Notes: generated by a model not told the origin, from the letters alone. 24,564 nt of DNA from an uncultured Bacillaceae bacterium (GCA_937967685.1 CALBTX010000021.1:1-24564), one strand, 5' to 3'. Counted from the first letter of the stretch, positions 15,796 through 23,348 are shown. A program made the numbers and translations.

Positions 15796-16749
15796 GTGGG
15801 ACAAGCGATTATCGAGCTCGAAGCATTAACAAAAACATACGAGGATGTCAAGGCGGTGAATCAATTAACGTTAAATATTTACGAAGGGGAAATCTTCGGT
15901 TTGCTCGGTCCGAACGGCTCCGGCAAATCGACCACCATATTAATGATGCTCGGTCTCACCGAACCGACTTCAGGGAGCGTCAATGTCTGCGGCATTAACT
16001 CGACCCGCGAACCGTTGGCCGTGAAACGAAGGGTCGGCTATCTGCCGGATGATGTCGGTTTTTATGATCACATGACGGGCTTAGAAAACTTATTGTTTAC
16101 AGCTTCTTTAAATGCCATTTCCCGTGATGAAGGCATATTCAGAGCCAAACAACTGCTGAAACGTGTTGGATTAGCTGATGCCGCGGACAAAAAAGCGGGA
16201 ACTTATTCCCGAGGCATGCGCCAGCGGCTGGGATTAGCCGATGTGCTGATTAAAAATCCGGAGATCATCATTTTGGATGAGCCCACCTTGGGCATTGATC
16301 CTGAAGGGGTTCGAGATCTGCTGCATTTAATCCGTCAACTCAATCGCGAAGAAAAGATTACCGTCTTGTTGTCCTCCCACCATTTGCATCAGGTGCAACA
16401 AATATGCGACCGTGTCGGCCTGTTCGTTAACGGGCGATTGATTGCTGTCGGAAATACTGATGAACTGGCCGCCCAGCTGTTTGAGGGTGAACCGGTCTTA
16501 GTCAAAGCAGAAGTGGATGATATCTCTCCCGCACTGATAGACAAACTGAGTGAACTGCCTGGAGCAGTCAGGGTGGAACAGAACACCGATGAGCTGAGCG
16601 TATACTGTCAACACGATCTCACGACACAAATTGCCAAAACAATCATTGAACACGGCGCTTCACTCAGGCACATCAGCAAAAAAGATTATGGTTTGGATGA
16701 CATCTACCATCGTTATTTCGAAGGGAGGGAAACCGATGAAGAAGCCTGA
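15796..16749 (+). CDS. ABC transporter ATP-binding protein (ABC-2 type)
   Basis: 317 residues. Walker A GPNGSGKST (38-46), signature YSRGMRQRLGLADVL (137-151), Walker B IIILDEP (157-163), D-loop LGID and H-loop SSHHLHQV. The usual Q-loop glutamine position reads GYLPDD, as in other CcmA/GldA-like ATPases. The roughly 90-residue C-terminal part is typical of ABC-2 exporters. GTG 15796 has GGGAGGAG upstream. It overlaps the permease gene by 14 bases. It powers the adjacent permease on the cytoplasmic side; the cargo is unknown, and the NEW3 protein encoded just upstream suggests envelope or exopolymer-related export. Confidence 0.93.
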   Translation: MGQAIIELEALTKTYEDVKAVNQLTLNIYEGEIFGLLGPNGSGKSTTILMMLGLTEPTSGSVNVCGINSTREPLAVKRRVGYLPDDVGFYDHMTGLENLLFTASLNAISRDEGIFRAKQLLKRVGLADAADKKAGTYSRGMRQRLGLADVLIKNPEIIILDEPTLGIDPEGVRDLLHLIRQLNREEKITVLLSSHHLHQVQQICDRVGLFVNGRLIAVGNTDELAAQLFEGEPVLVKAEVDDISPALIDKLSELPGAVRVEQNTDELSVYCQHDLTTQIAKTIIEHGASLRHISKKDYGLDDIYHRYFEGRETDEEA

Positions 16750-17785
16750 CTTCAAAATGAAAAAGTTTAACTTCAAATGGTTCAACAAATGGAGAGATAA
16801 AGAGCAAAAGGGAATGAGCCGCCCATCCACACCTTTTCGGGCAATCGTTGAAAAGGAGCTGGCCGACTATATCACAAGTTGGCGAATCATTATTTTACTG
16901 GCCATCATCGGCTTGACATGTCTCGGTTCATTGTATACTGCGATGATGAGCATCAGGGATGCCGTTTCTTCCGACGAGGCCAATGAAGCGTTCGATCAAG
17001 CGTTCGTCTTTCTTAAATTGTTTACCGTCACCGACGGAACGTTACCTTCCTTTATGACCTTTGTCGGTTTTTTGGGACCGTTGCTCGGTATTGCCCTCGG
17101 CTTTGATGCGATTAATTCGGAACGAAACAAAGGGACGCTCAGCCGAATGATGTCTCAGCCGATTCCCAGAGATTTCGTCATTAATGCCAAATTTACGGCA
17201 GCAATCATCTTAATCGCCGCCTTATTCTTGGCGTTGGGGCTTGTCGTTGCGGGATTGGGTTTGTTAATGATCGGTATTCCTCCCACATTCGAGGAGTTCA
17301 TGCGCTTAATCTTTTTCCTGCTCGTCAGCATTGTATATGTAGCCTTTTGGCTCAATCTCGGGATTTTGTTTTCCGTCCGCTTTCGCCAGCCGGCCACTTC
17401 TGCCCTGGCCAGCATTGCCGTGTGGCTTTTCTTCAGCGTTTTTTATTCGATGATCGTCAATTTATTTGCCAGAGCGATCGCGCCGTCCACAACCCAGAAT
17501 GTGCAGGAGCTGCTTAATTATCAAAGTTTAATTTTGAATTTATCCCGACTGTCACCGAACTATTTGTTCAACGAATCAACAGCGACATTATTGACACCGT
17601 CCGTCCGCAATCTCGGGCCATTGACCATGGATCAAATCGAAGGAGCGATCGCCAGTCCTCTCCCGCTTGGCCAAAGTTTACTGCTGATCTGGCCCCAGCT
17701 GACCGGTTTAATCGCCGCGACCATGGTTTGCTTTGCCATCTCCTACTTGTATTTCATGAGGCAAGAAATTAGATCGAGATCATAA
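16736..17785 (+). CDS. ABC-2 type transporter permease
   Basis: 349 residues. A basic, Phe/Lys-rich cytoplasmic N terminus (MKKPDFKMKKFNFKWFNKW) precedes a conserved IVEKELADYITSWR entry and about six TM helices; an extracellular region follows TM1. Between TM2 and TM3, INSERNKGTLSRMMSQPIPR is the family coupling segment. ATG 16736 has GGGAGG upstream and overlaps the ATPase stop, so translation is coupled. The first long reading frame begins further upstream (16631) but that part lies inside the ATPase gene. It is the last gene of the NEW3-ATPase-permease operon. Confidence 0.92.
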   Translation: MKKPDFKMKKFNFKWFNKWRDKEQKGMSRPSTPFRAIVEKELADYITSWRIIILLAIIGLTCLGSLYTAMMSIRDAVSSDEANEAFDQAFVFLKLFTVTDGTLPSFMTFVGFLGPLLGIALGFDAINSERNKGTLSRMMSQPIPRDFVINAKFTAAIILIAALFLALGLVVAGLGLLMIGIPPTFEEFMRLIFFLLVSIVYVAFWLNLGILFSVRFRQPATSALASIAVWLFFSVFYSMIVNLFARAIAPSTTQNVQELLNYQSLILNLSRLSPNYLFNESTATLLTPSVRNLGPLTMDQIEGAIASPLPLGQSLLLIWPQLTGLIAATMVCFAISYLYFMRQEIRSRS

Positions 17786-17807
17786 CGCGTTTGAGCAGGC
17801 GTTCAAT

Positions 17808-17839
17808 GTGTCTTCAGTTTATCGTGTCTTCAGTTTATC
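17808..17839. repeat. Perfect 16-bp tandem duplication
   Basis: GTGTCTTCAGTTTATC is repeated head to tail with no spacer, 22 bases after the permease stop codon. It has no coding role. Confidence 0.95.
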
Positions 17840-17911
17840 AACCATATATCCCTCTGCTTTTCAACAGTTTTTCAACGAGCGTATTTTTTCAATCGAGCGT
17901 GCTTTTTCAGG

Positions 17912-17937
17912 CAGCGCACTTCGGACGAAGTGCGCTG
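17912..17937. terminator. Strong hairpin between the ABC operon and the DUF1540 gene
   Basis: CAGCGCACTTCG and CGAAGTGCGCTG pair over 12 bp with a GA centre. It sits between the convergent permease and DUF1540 genes. The plus-strand tail (TCGCTTTATT) is moderately T-rich and the minus-strand tail is not, so it may terminate the ABC operon weakly or just protect 3' ends. Confidence 0.55.
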
Positions 17938-17953
17938 TCGCTTTATTGGCTGT

Positions 17954-18109
17954 TTAATGTTCCGGTTTAAACGTTTTACAATCTGTTTCCTCTGAACTTG
18001 AAGCTTGATCGCCCTCTTGACTGACGACGTAAATGGCGTCCGCTTCACAAATATTTCCCTCGCCCCAAAAAACACAATTGCTGACTTCACATAACACGTC
18101 CCTCGCCAA
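17954..18109 (-). CDS. DUF1540 small cysteine protein
   Basis: A 51-codon gene with a TTG start at 18109 and AAGGGGGTG 7 bases upstream; it ends at TAA 17954-17956. Residues 7-28 read CEVSNCVFWGEGNICEADAI and onward, and the end is ETDCKTFKP. Cysteines at 7, 12, 21 and 44 with the CxA-x-I spacing are the hallmark of DUF1540, short proteins common in Bacilli and Clostridia and suspected to bind metal. The function is unknown. A longer frame (17872-18144) on the same strand is very basic and has no family features, so it is a shadow. The hairpin at 17912-17937 lies just downstream. Confidence 0.85.
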   Translation of the reverse strand: MARDVLCEVSNCVFWGEGNICEADAIYVVSQEGDQASSSEETDCKTFKPEH

Positions 18110-18234
18110 CTGAAATCACCCCCTTGCTCTGTTATCTTCTCCATTTTTTAAGCGAGCATAACTGTTGAGCCAAAGGGAAAGAGTGATCATGGCGCCACTT
18201 TTAGCCAATTTTTATCGACAAGTGCACCCCGCAT

Positions 18235-19134
18235 TCAAGCAAAGACAACGGTTTTGTTTTTATGGACGATAATTCGGTCTTCCAAATGCCAGGATACCGC
18301 TCTGGCCAAAACGACTTTTTCAATTTGCCTGCCGATGCGCTTTAAATCAAGCACGTCGTGGCGATGACTCACCCGCTGTACATCTTGTTCAATAATCGGG
18401 CCTTCATCCAATTCGTTGGTGACGTAATGGGAGGTTGCCCCGATGATTTTCACCCCCCGCTCATAGGCCCGTTCATACGGTTTGGCACCGACGAAAGCGG
18501 GCAAAAAGGAATGATGTATGTTAATAATCCTGTTCGGATAACGTTCTACAAAAGATGGATTCAAAATTTGCATATAGCGGGCCAACACGATCAAGTCAAT
18601 GTCAGCACCCATGAGTTGAAGTTGTTTTTGCTCAGCTTCTGCTTTCGTTTCCTTCGTCACGGGAATATGGTGAAAAGGTATACCAAACGATTCGGCAATG
18701 TCCTTGGCTTGAGAATGATTGCTGATGATCATGGCGACATCGGCACACAGATCGCCCGCTTGCCACTGCCATAGCAATTCCAAAAGGCAATGATCCTGGC
18801 GGGAGACAAAAATGGCCATTCGTTTCAAACGATAAGCATACGAAAAGCGCCAGTCCATATCCCATTTTTCAGCGACGGGGATAAAAGCGGTTTCCAATCG
18901 TTTTTCTTTCTCGGGCAGATCGGGCAAATCAAATTCGATGCGCATAAAAAAACGTCCGCCTTCGGGATCTGTGGAATACTGGTCAGATTGAATGATGTTG
19001 GCGCCCTGATCATACAAAAATTGAGAGACAGCCAGGACTATGCCGGGCCGATCCGGACAAGAAATGAGCAATCTGGCCCTGTTTTTGTTTTTTGCTTGTA
19101 ATTTTCGCAAGTGTTGTGCAGCCAGTGTATTCAT
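18235..19134 (-). CDS. purU: Formyltetrahydrofolate deformylase
   Basis: Hydrolyses 10-formyl-THF to THF and formate, balancing one-carbon units (formate can feed purine synthesis). 299 residues: an N-terminal ACT domain (RARLLISCPDRPGIVLAVSQFL, residues 19-40) and a formyltransferase-fold domain with IISNH, ADIDLIVLARYMQIL, PNRIINIHHSFLPAFVGAKPY (containing the conserved His) and GATSHYVTNELDEGPII with the catalytic Asp-type region. ATG 19134 has AGGAGGAAG 9 bases upstream. Its 5' leader can form a long stem-loop. It is transcribed alone, away from the oxidase operon. Confidence 0.95.
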   Translation of the reverse strand: MNTLAAQHLRKLQAKNKNRARLLISCPDRPGIVLAVSQFLYDQGANIIQSDQYSTDPEGGRFFMRIEFDLPDLPEKEKRLETAFIPVAEKWDMDWRFSYAYRLKRMAIFVSRQDHCLLELLWQWQAGDLCADVAMIISNHSQAKDIAESFGIPFHHIPVTKETKAEAEQKQLQLMGADIDLIVLARYMQILNPSFVERYPNRIINIHHSFLPAFVGAKPYERAYERGVKIIGATSHYVTNELDEGPIIEQDVQRVSHRHDVLDLKRIGRQIEKVVLARAVSWHLEDRIIVHKNKTVVFA

Positions 19135-19161
19135 CGATGGTAACTTCCTCCTATATGTCTT

Positions 19162-19214
19162 TAGTGGCGATATTTTGTGCTGCTAAATGCCCAAAATCTA
19201 TCTTATCACCACTA
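19162..19214 (-). promoter_or_regulatory. Structured leader of purU
   Basis: On the minus strand, TAGTGGTGATA and TATCGCCACTA form an 11-bp stem (one G-U), followed by a one-sided 7-base bulge, an ATTTTG/CAAAAT inner stem and a 14-base loop. It ends about 17 bases before the purU ribosome site. It does not match the THF or ZTP riboswitch consensus as I remember them. Confidence 0.5.
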
Positions 19215-19297
19215 TTCCCCTAAAAACAACACATCTTCTCCTTGTTCAACCCTAAATGATCAGCGCGGATGCCAGCGGATTCAAAGATTGTCAAAAT

Positions 19298-19313
19298 GGT
19301 GACAAATGTCATT
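19298..19313 (+). promoter_or_regulatory. Degenerate Fnr/Crp-type site
   Basis: GGTGA-CAAATG-TCATT keeps the GTGA/TCA core of the Fnr dyad. Its centre is 29 bp upstream of the perfect box. Together with TTGTCA at 19288-19293 it forms a cluster of related half-sites. Confidence 0.4.
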
Positions 19314-19326
19314 CTGACCGGCTGAA

Positions 19327-19342
19327 TGTGACATTTGTCACA
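19327..19342 (+). promoter_or_regulatory. Perfect Fnr/Crp box upstream of the ba3 oxidase operon
   Basis: TGTGA-CATTTG-TCACA is an exact TGTGA-N6-TCACA dyad. If the weak TAAGCT at 19365-19370 is the -10 element, the box centre falls near -42, the position of class II activation by Fnr. The fnr gene lies in the same window. Confidence 0.75.
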
Positions 19343-19427
19343 GCCATTCCCTCCCAGCTGTCAGTAAGCTAAAGGTACAGAGAACAAACCTTTCAGCAAT
19401 GAGCATCGCGTGAAGGGAGGCGTCAAC

Positions 19428-19598
19428 ATGTCCAATCTGGAGTATAAAAAATCAAAACAAAAAAATCCGCATACGCACACGACTAAAACGCATGAAGATC
19501 AGTCATTGAAGGGAACTTTTGTATCCGTCATGTTATTGGGAACATTCATTGTTGTTGCCTGGGTCGGTATTTTCTATCTTTTTATTTCTCGACTGTAA
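19428..19598 (+). CDS. Cytochrome c oxidase subunit IIa (ba3 type)
   Basis: 56 residues: a Lys/His-rich cytoplasmic start followed by one TM helix, LKGTFVSVMLLGTFIVVAWVGIFYLF, which is typical of the small subunit IIa of ba3 oxidases. It packs beside subunits I and II and completes the fold of the shortened subunit II. ATG 19428 has GGGAGG 7 bases upstream; an earlier in-frame start overlaps that site. It is the first gene of the operon, 32 bases before subunit II. Confidence 0.85.
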   Translation: MSNLEYKKSKQKNPHTHTTKTHEDQSLKGTFVSVMLLGTFIVVAWVGIFYLFISRL

Positions 19599-19630
19599 TG
19601 GTTGTCCACAATGTTCAGAGAGGAGTATGA

Positions 19631-20104
19631 ATGATGCATTTACATCGCTATGAAAAGTATTGGCTTATTTTCGGCGTGGGCACGCTCATTATATTTTTGT
19701 CGGTCATTGGGGTGAGCGCCTTCGCCATGGGGAACCATCCACCCAGTCATACCGAAACGATTGATCCGCAAAATGTGGATGAAACCCCGCCTTTCGACAA
19801 CCCGGGCCTTGAACAAATCGATGAGCACACTTATGTGGCCACGATCAAAGCGATGACATTTGGTTACCAACCGAATGAAATCGAAATACCGGTCGGTTCA
19901 ACAGTCATTTTTCAAGTGACCAGCCAGGACGTCGTCCACAGTTTCACCATTCCCGGTACGAACGTCAATATGATGGTTACCCCCGGTCATATCAATAAAG
20001 CGGAGCACACCTTCACCGAACCGGGTTCGTATTTGGTGCTGTGCAATGAGTATTGCGGTACAGGCCATCATTACATGCAAATGACGATTGAGGTGATAGA
20101 ATGA
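19631..20104 (+). CDS. cbaB: ba3-type cytochrome c oxidase subunit II (CuA)
   Basis: 157 residues: one N-terminal TM helix (about 10-34) and an extracytoplasmic cupredoxin domain. The CuA ligands are visible: H103 (VVHSF), C138, E140, C142, H146 and M149 in CNEYCGTGHHYM. It takes electrons from cytochrome c and passes them to subunit I. Only one TM helix is present, as in Thermus ba3 oxidase, the second being supplied by subunit IIa. The start is ATG 19631 or 19634, both after AGAGGAG. The stop overlaps the start of subunit I by 4 bases (ATGA). Confidence 0.95.
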   Translation: MMHLHRYEKYWLIFGVGTLIIFLSVIGVSAFAMGNHPPSHTETIDPQNVDETPPFDNPGLEQIDEHTYVATIKAMTFGYQPNEIEIPVGSTVIFQVTSQDVVHSFTIPGTNVNMMVTPGHINKAEHTFTEPGSYLVLCNEYCGTGHHYMQMTIEVIE

Positions 20105-21765
20105 GCTTCGTAACAAATAACGGGATTGATCAACGTGACGGCAAACTGGGCATGACCTTTCTGTACGTCGCTTTCGCCGCCCTCATTGTAGGAGCATCCT
20201 GCGGCGTACTGCAAGGTTTGGTTCGGGGAGGATTGATCGAGCTTCCCGGTTTTCTCGATTATTATCAAATCTTAACTGTTCACGGCGTACTGCTCGCCCT
20301 CGTTTTTACCACGTACTTTATCTTTGGCTTTTTATTCGCCGGAATGAGCAAAATGCTGGGCAAGATGACTTCCGGGGAACGCACGTCAGGATGGATCGGT
20401 TTTACCATCCTAACCATCGGCACGGTGTTGACAGCGATCATGATTCTCTTGAATGACGGATCGGTGCTGTACACGTTTTATGCGCCGATGCAAGCCTCGC
20501 CCTGGTTTTATATCGGGCTGGCGCTGTTTATGATTGGCACATGGATCTGTGGTGCTGCCATGTTGACCCACTATTTTCGCTGGAAAAAAACGAACAAAGG
20601 TCAATTAACCCCTCTGTTCAGTTTTATGACCGTCGGGACCATTTTGCTCTGGTATGTGGCCTCAATCGGCATTTCGGCCACGGTCATTCTGCAATTTATT
20701 CCCTGGTCCTTCGGACTGGTTGATAAAATTAACGTGCTCTTAAGCCGAACATTATTTTGGTATTTTGGACACCCGCTCGTTTATTTTTGGCTGCTGCCGG
20801 CCTATATGGCTTGGTATGTCGTCATTCCCAAAATTATCGGCGGAAAACTGTTTAGTGATTCGCTGGCACGCTTAAGCTTTATCTTGTTTTTGCTTTTTTC
20901 CATTCCCGTCGGTTTTCACCATCAACTGATGGAATCGGGTATCCCTGAATTTTGGAAATACTTGCAAGTCGTTTTAACATTTGCTGTCATCGTTCCGTCA
21001 CTGCTCACAGCTTTTTCCATGTTTGCCACGTTCGAATCAGCCGGAAGGGCTCAAGGAGCAACCGGACTATTCGGTTGGTTCAAAAAATTGCCCTGGCATG
21101 ACGTACGCTTCCTGGCTCCATTTATCGGTATGATCTATTTCATTCCGGCTGGAACAGGCGGAATTATCAATGCCAGTCACCAAATGAACGCTGTCGTACA
21201 CAATACGCTTTGGGTCGTCGGTCATTTCCATGCCACAGTCGGCGCCACCGTTGCACTGACCTTCTTTGGCATCACGTACTGGCTCATCCCCGTTTTAAGA
21301 GGCAGACAGTTAACACCAAAAATGAACAAATTAGGCGTGATCCAAACCATCCTCTGGTCGGTAGGAATGTTCATCATGTCCGGGGCCATGCACATCCTCG
21401 GATTGTTCGGAGCCCCTCGCAGAACGGCCTATACGACTTATCAAGATCATCCGACAGCGCTGGAATGGCTGGAAGGCGTATTCAGCAGTCAGGTGACAAT
21501 GGCCATCGGAGGAACGATATTGTTTGTTGCCGCTTTGCTGATGATTTATAATGTCATCCATCTGGCCTTTTTGGCCCCGAAAGCCCAAACGGAATTTCCC
21601 ATCAGTGAAGTGGCCGAAGATGCCGGCCAAACGCCCCGAATTTTGGAAAACTGGAAACTATGGATTGGGATCGCCTTCGCTTTGATTCTGTTCGCTTATA
21701 CGATTCCGCTGTGGGATATGATCCAAAATGCTCCTCCCGGATCACCGCCGATCAGAACGTGGTAA
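20101..21765 (+). CDS. cbaA: ba3-type cytochrome c oxidase subunit I
   Basis: 554 residues, about 13 TM helices, the catalytic heme-copper subunit that reduces O2 to water and pumps protons. Ligands align with Thermus ba3: H61 (low-spin heme b), H224 and cross-linked Y228 in GHPLVYFWLLPAY, H273-H274 (CuB), H375 (high-spin heme) and H377 in GHFHATVG. The YFWLLPAY form rather than the A-family HPEVY identifies the B-type oxidase. Such enzymes have high oxygen affinity and one proton channel (K). Translation is coupled to subunit II through ATGA. A strong terminator follows. The upstream Fnr box suggests induction when oxygen falls. Confidence 0.96.
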   Translation: MSFVTNNGIDQRDGKLGMTFLYVAFAALIVGASCGVLQGLVRGGLIELPGFLDYYQILTVHGVLLALVFTTYFIFGFLFAGMSKMLGKMTSGERTSGWIGFTILTIGTVLTAIMILLNDGSVLYTFYAPMQASPWFYIGLALFMIGTWICGAAMLTHYFRWKKTNKGQLTPLFSFMTVGTILLWYVASIGISATVILQFIPWSFGLVDKINVLLSRTLFWYFGHPLVYFWLLPAYMAWYVVIPKIIGGKLFSDSLARLSFILFLLFSIPVGFHHQLMESGIPEFWKYLQVVLTFAVIVPSLLTAFSMFATFESAGRAQGATGLFGWFKKLPWHDVRFLAPFIGMIYFIPAGTGGIINASHQMNAVVHNTLWVVGHFHATVGATVALTFFGITYWLIPVLRGRQLTPKMNKLGVIQTILWSVGMFIMSGAMHILGLFGAPRRTAYTTYQDHPTALEWLEGVFSSQVTMAIGGTILFVAALLMIYNVIHLAFLAPKAQTEFPISEVAEDAGQTPRILENWKLWIGIAFALILFAYTIPLWDMIQNAPPGSPPIRTW

Positions 21766-21816
21766 AAGTGGTCAATCCGACAAGCCCTTTTCTTGCATAA
21801 TAACAACATTCTTTGG

Positions 21817-21854
21817 AAGCTGACTCATGCATGAAAGTTTGAGTCAGCTTTTTT
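21817..21854 (+). terminator. Rho-independent terminator of the ba3 oxidase operon
   Basis: AAGCTGACTCA and TGAGTCAGCTT form a perfect 11-bp stem with a 12-base loop, followed by TTTT. Confidence 0.92.
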
Positions 21855-22023
21855 CGTTCAGCACACATCATACATGTCTGTCCATCCTAGCCTGATCTGA
21901 TACACCCGACAGCGGCACCCCACACCGGGTCTAAATGTCACACTTTTTTGAACGCAAAGCGACAATTGTGTGAAAAGTCTTATAGCGGCGGCTGTAGAAC
22001 CACATCGTCCAGTGTATATGCAT

Positions 22024-22029
22024 TATAAT
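22024..22029 (+). promoter_or_regulatory. Perfect -10 element of the fnr promoter
   Basis: TATAAT with a poor -35 (CACATC at 22001-22006, 17-bp spacer), the pattern of an activator-dependent promoter. TGTCACA (21937-21943) and GTGTGA (21968-21973) upstream are Fnr-like half-sites but do not form a full box. Otherwise the 320 bases between subunit I and fnr hold no gene. Confidence 0.5.
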
Positions 22030-22040
22030 TGAATTATCAA

Positions 22041-22075
22041 TAGGTAATCGGAATTTAATTATACTAGGTAATCGG
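22041..22075. repeat. Direct repeats and inverted repeat in the fnr leader
   Basis: TAGGTAATCGG occurs at 22041-22051 and 22065-22075, 24 bp apart; the second copy overlaps the ribosome site region. TATAATTGAAT (22024-22034) and ATTTAATTATA (22053-22063) are near-perfect inverted copies around the first repeat. Confidence 0.7.
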
Positions 22076-22086
22076 GGGGATGCGTG

Positions 22087-22806
22087 ATGGGACAAACCGA
22101 AATGCTGAACATGGGACGCACGGACAATACCCTTTATTTTTCGGATCAAAATTTTTCTTCTCTAGAAGACATGATGGATGAACAGGAAGTGCCTGCCGGT
22201 TCATATCTTTTTTGGGAAAAAGACAAAGCGGATAATCTGTATTATGTAAAGCAAGGCGAAGTCAAAGCGACAAAAACGACGGAATCCGGGAAAGAATTTT
22301 TGTTGTATCTGTTTAATGAAGGCGACCTTTTTGGGGAACTGAGCCGTTTTTCAGGGCTCACATGCAGCTATAATGCTGTCGTCACCGAAGACAGCGTACT
22401 GGGCGTCATCAACCAAGACGATTTGGATATTTTACTATGGCAAAACAAGCGCATGGCCCTTGAATTTTATCAATGGCTGTCATTAATGCACAGAATGACC
22501 CAAACGAAACTGCGCGACCTCCTGTTTTACGGTAAACCCGGCGCATTGTGTTCCACCCTGATTCGTTTGGTCCATTCTTACGGAAAATCCCATCCCAAGG
22601 GCATTTTCATTTCTAAGAAGCTGACAAATACAGAACTGGGAGATTTCATCGGCGCCTCCCGCGAAAGTGTGAACCGGATGTTAAACGAATTGAAGAAACA
22701 AGGCGTCCTTGAACAAGAACGCGGTCATATCATCATTAAAGACATGAATTATCTTAAAAATACTTGTCATTGTGAGAATTGTCCGGTAGAAATTTGCCGC
22801 ATGTGA
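22087..22806 (+). CDS. fnr: Fnr, oxygen-sensing 4Fe-4S regulator of the Crp/Fnr family
   Basis: 239 residues: a cyclic-nucleotide-binding-type beta barrel (PAGSYLFWEKDKADNLYYVKQGEVK...), a dimer helix, and a Crp-type HTH (NTELGDFIGASRESVNRMLNELKKQGVL, about 181-208). The C terminus reads CHCENCPVEIC (C227, C229, C232, C237). The C-x2-C-x4-C part matches the C-terminal iron-sulfur cluster cysteines of B. subtilis Fnr; D144 in KLRDLL could be the fourth ligand there. It should bind TGTGA-N6-TCACA when oxygen is low. ATG 22087 follows GGGGGGA; GTG 22084 is an alternative. Targets in this window are probably the ba3 operon and the site at 23349. Confidence 0.94.
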   Translation: MGQTEMLNMGRTDNTLYFSDQNFSSLEDMMDEQEVPAGSYLFWEKDKADNLYYVKQGEVKATKTTESGKEFLLYLFNEGDLFGELSRFSGLTCSYNAVVTEDSVLGVINQDDLDILLWQNKRMALEFYQWLSLMHRMTQTKLRDLLFYGKPGALCSTLIRLVHSYGKSHPKGIFISKKLTNTELGDFIGASRESVNRMLNELKKQGVLEQERGHIIIKDMNYLKNTCHCENCPVEICRM

Positions 22807-22807
22807 A

Positions 22808-23292
22808 TTTAGTGTATGATCCACCACTAAGGCAGTCATAGCCGGAAATAACAGCGCCAATCCGAGTCCAAAAATGACCATCCCGCCGAGGCAAAAAGAG
22901 CCGGACAACGACGGCGGTCTTGAAAAGCAAACAGGCCACAATCCAAAAAACCCATTTTATACCTAGATACGTTTTAACGAGACCACCGAAAGCAGGCCCC
23001 AAAATGGCAGAAAGGTTGATCGCAGCTCCGGATAAAGTCATGGTCCTTTCTTTCCGGCCCGTGCCGGAACGATCCCCAAAAAAGCAAATACAGCCGGGAT
23101 TAATAGCCCTCCCCCTATCCCCTGCAGAAAACGAATCCAGAAAAGCTGGTTTGCTGTTGTTAAGGCTAACACCCCGACAATCAATCCCATCAGCAAAGAG
23201 CCCGCTCCCAGATTCCGAGCATAAGGTGAAATAAGCTGTGAAAAAGTATCCAGGAAACTCACCACGACAACGAAATAAACAAAATATCTCAA
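22808..23292 (-). pseudogene. Decayed MFS transporter gene
   Basis: Read on the minus strand, consecutive MFS segments appear in different frames. Frame one (23292 to about 23045) has TM1 and then jumps from IVGVLAL to ANQLFWIRFLQGIGGGLLIPA, missing TM2-TM3 and motif A. Frame two (about 23041 to 22900) gives LSGAAINLSAILGPAFGGLV and WVFWIVACLL. Frame three gives MVIFGLGLALLFPAMTALVVDH and stops at the fnr border. At least two frameshifts and two internal losses leave less than half of a normal 400-residue permease. It is convergent with fnr. Confidence 0.85.
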
Positions 23293-23348
23293 GGGTTTGC
23301 TTCTTTATTTTTTTCAGTTTCAGTTTAATTGAGACGTCCCCGAAAAAC

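Noticed and set aside
17872..18144. 90-codon reading frame on the minus strand
   Set aside because: Very basic, repetitive Arg/Lys composition, runs through the hairpin, and overlaps the DUF1540 gene, which has the better ribosome site and clear cysteine motif.
19215..19245. AAGGAG plus a four-codon ORF (MCCF) before purU
   Set aside because: Spacing of three bases and only four codons; likely chance.
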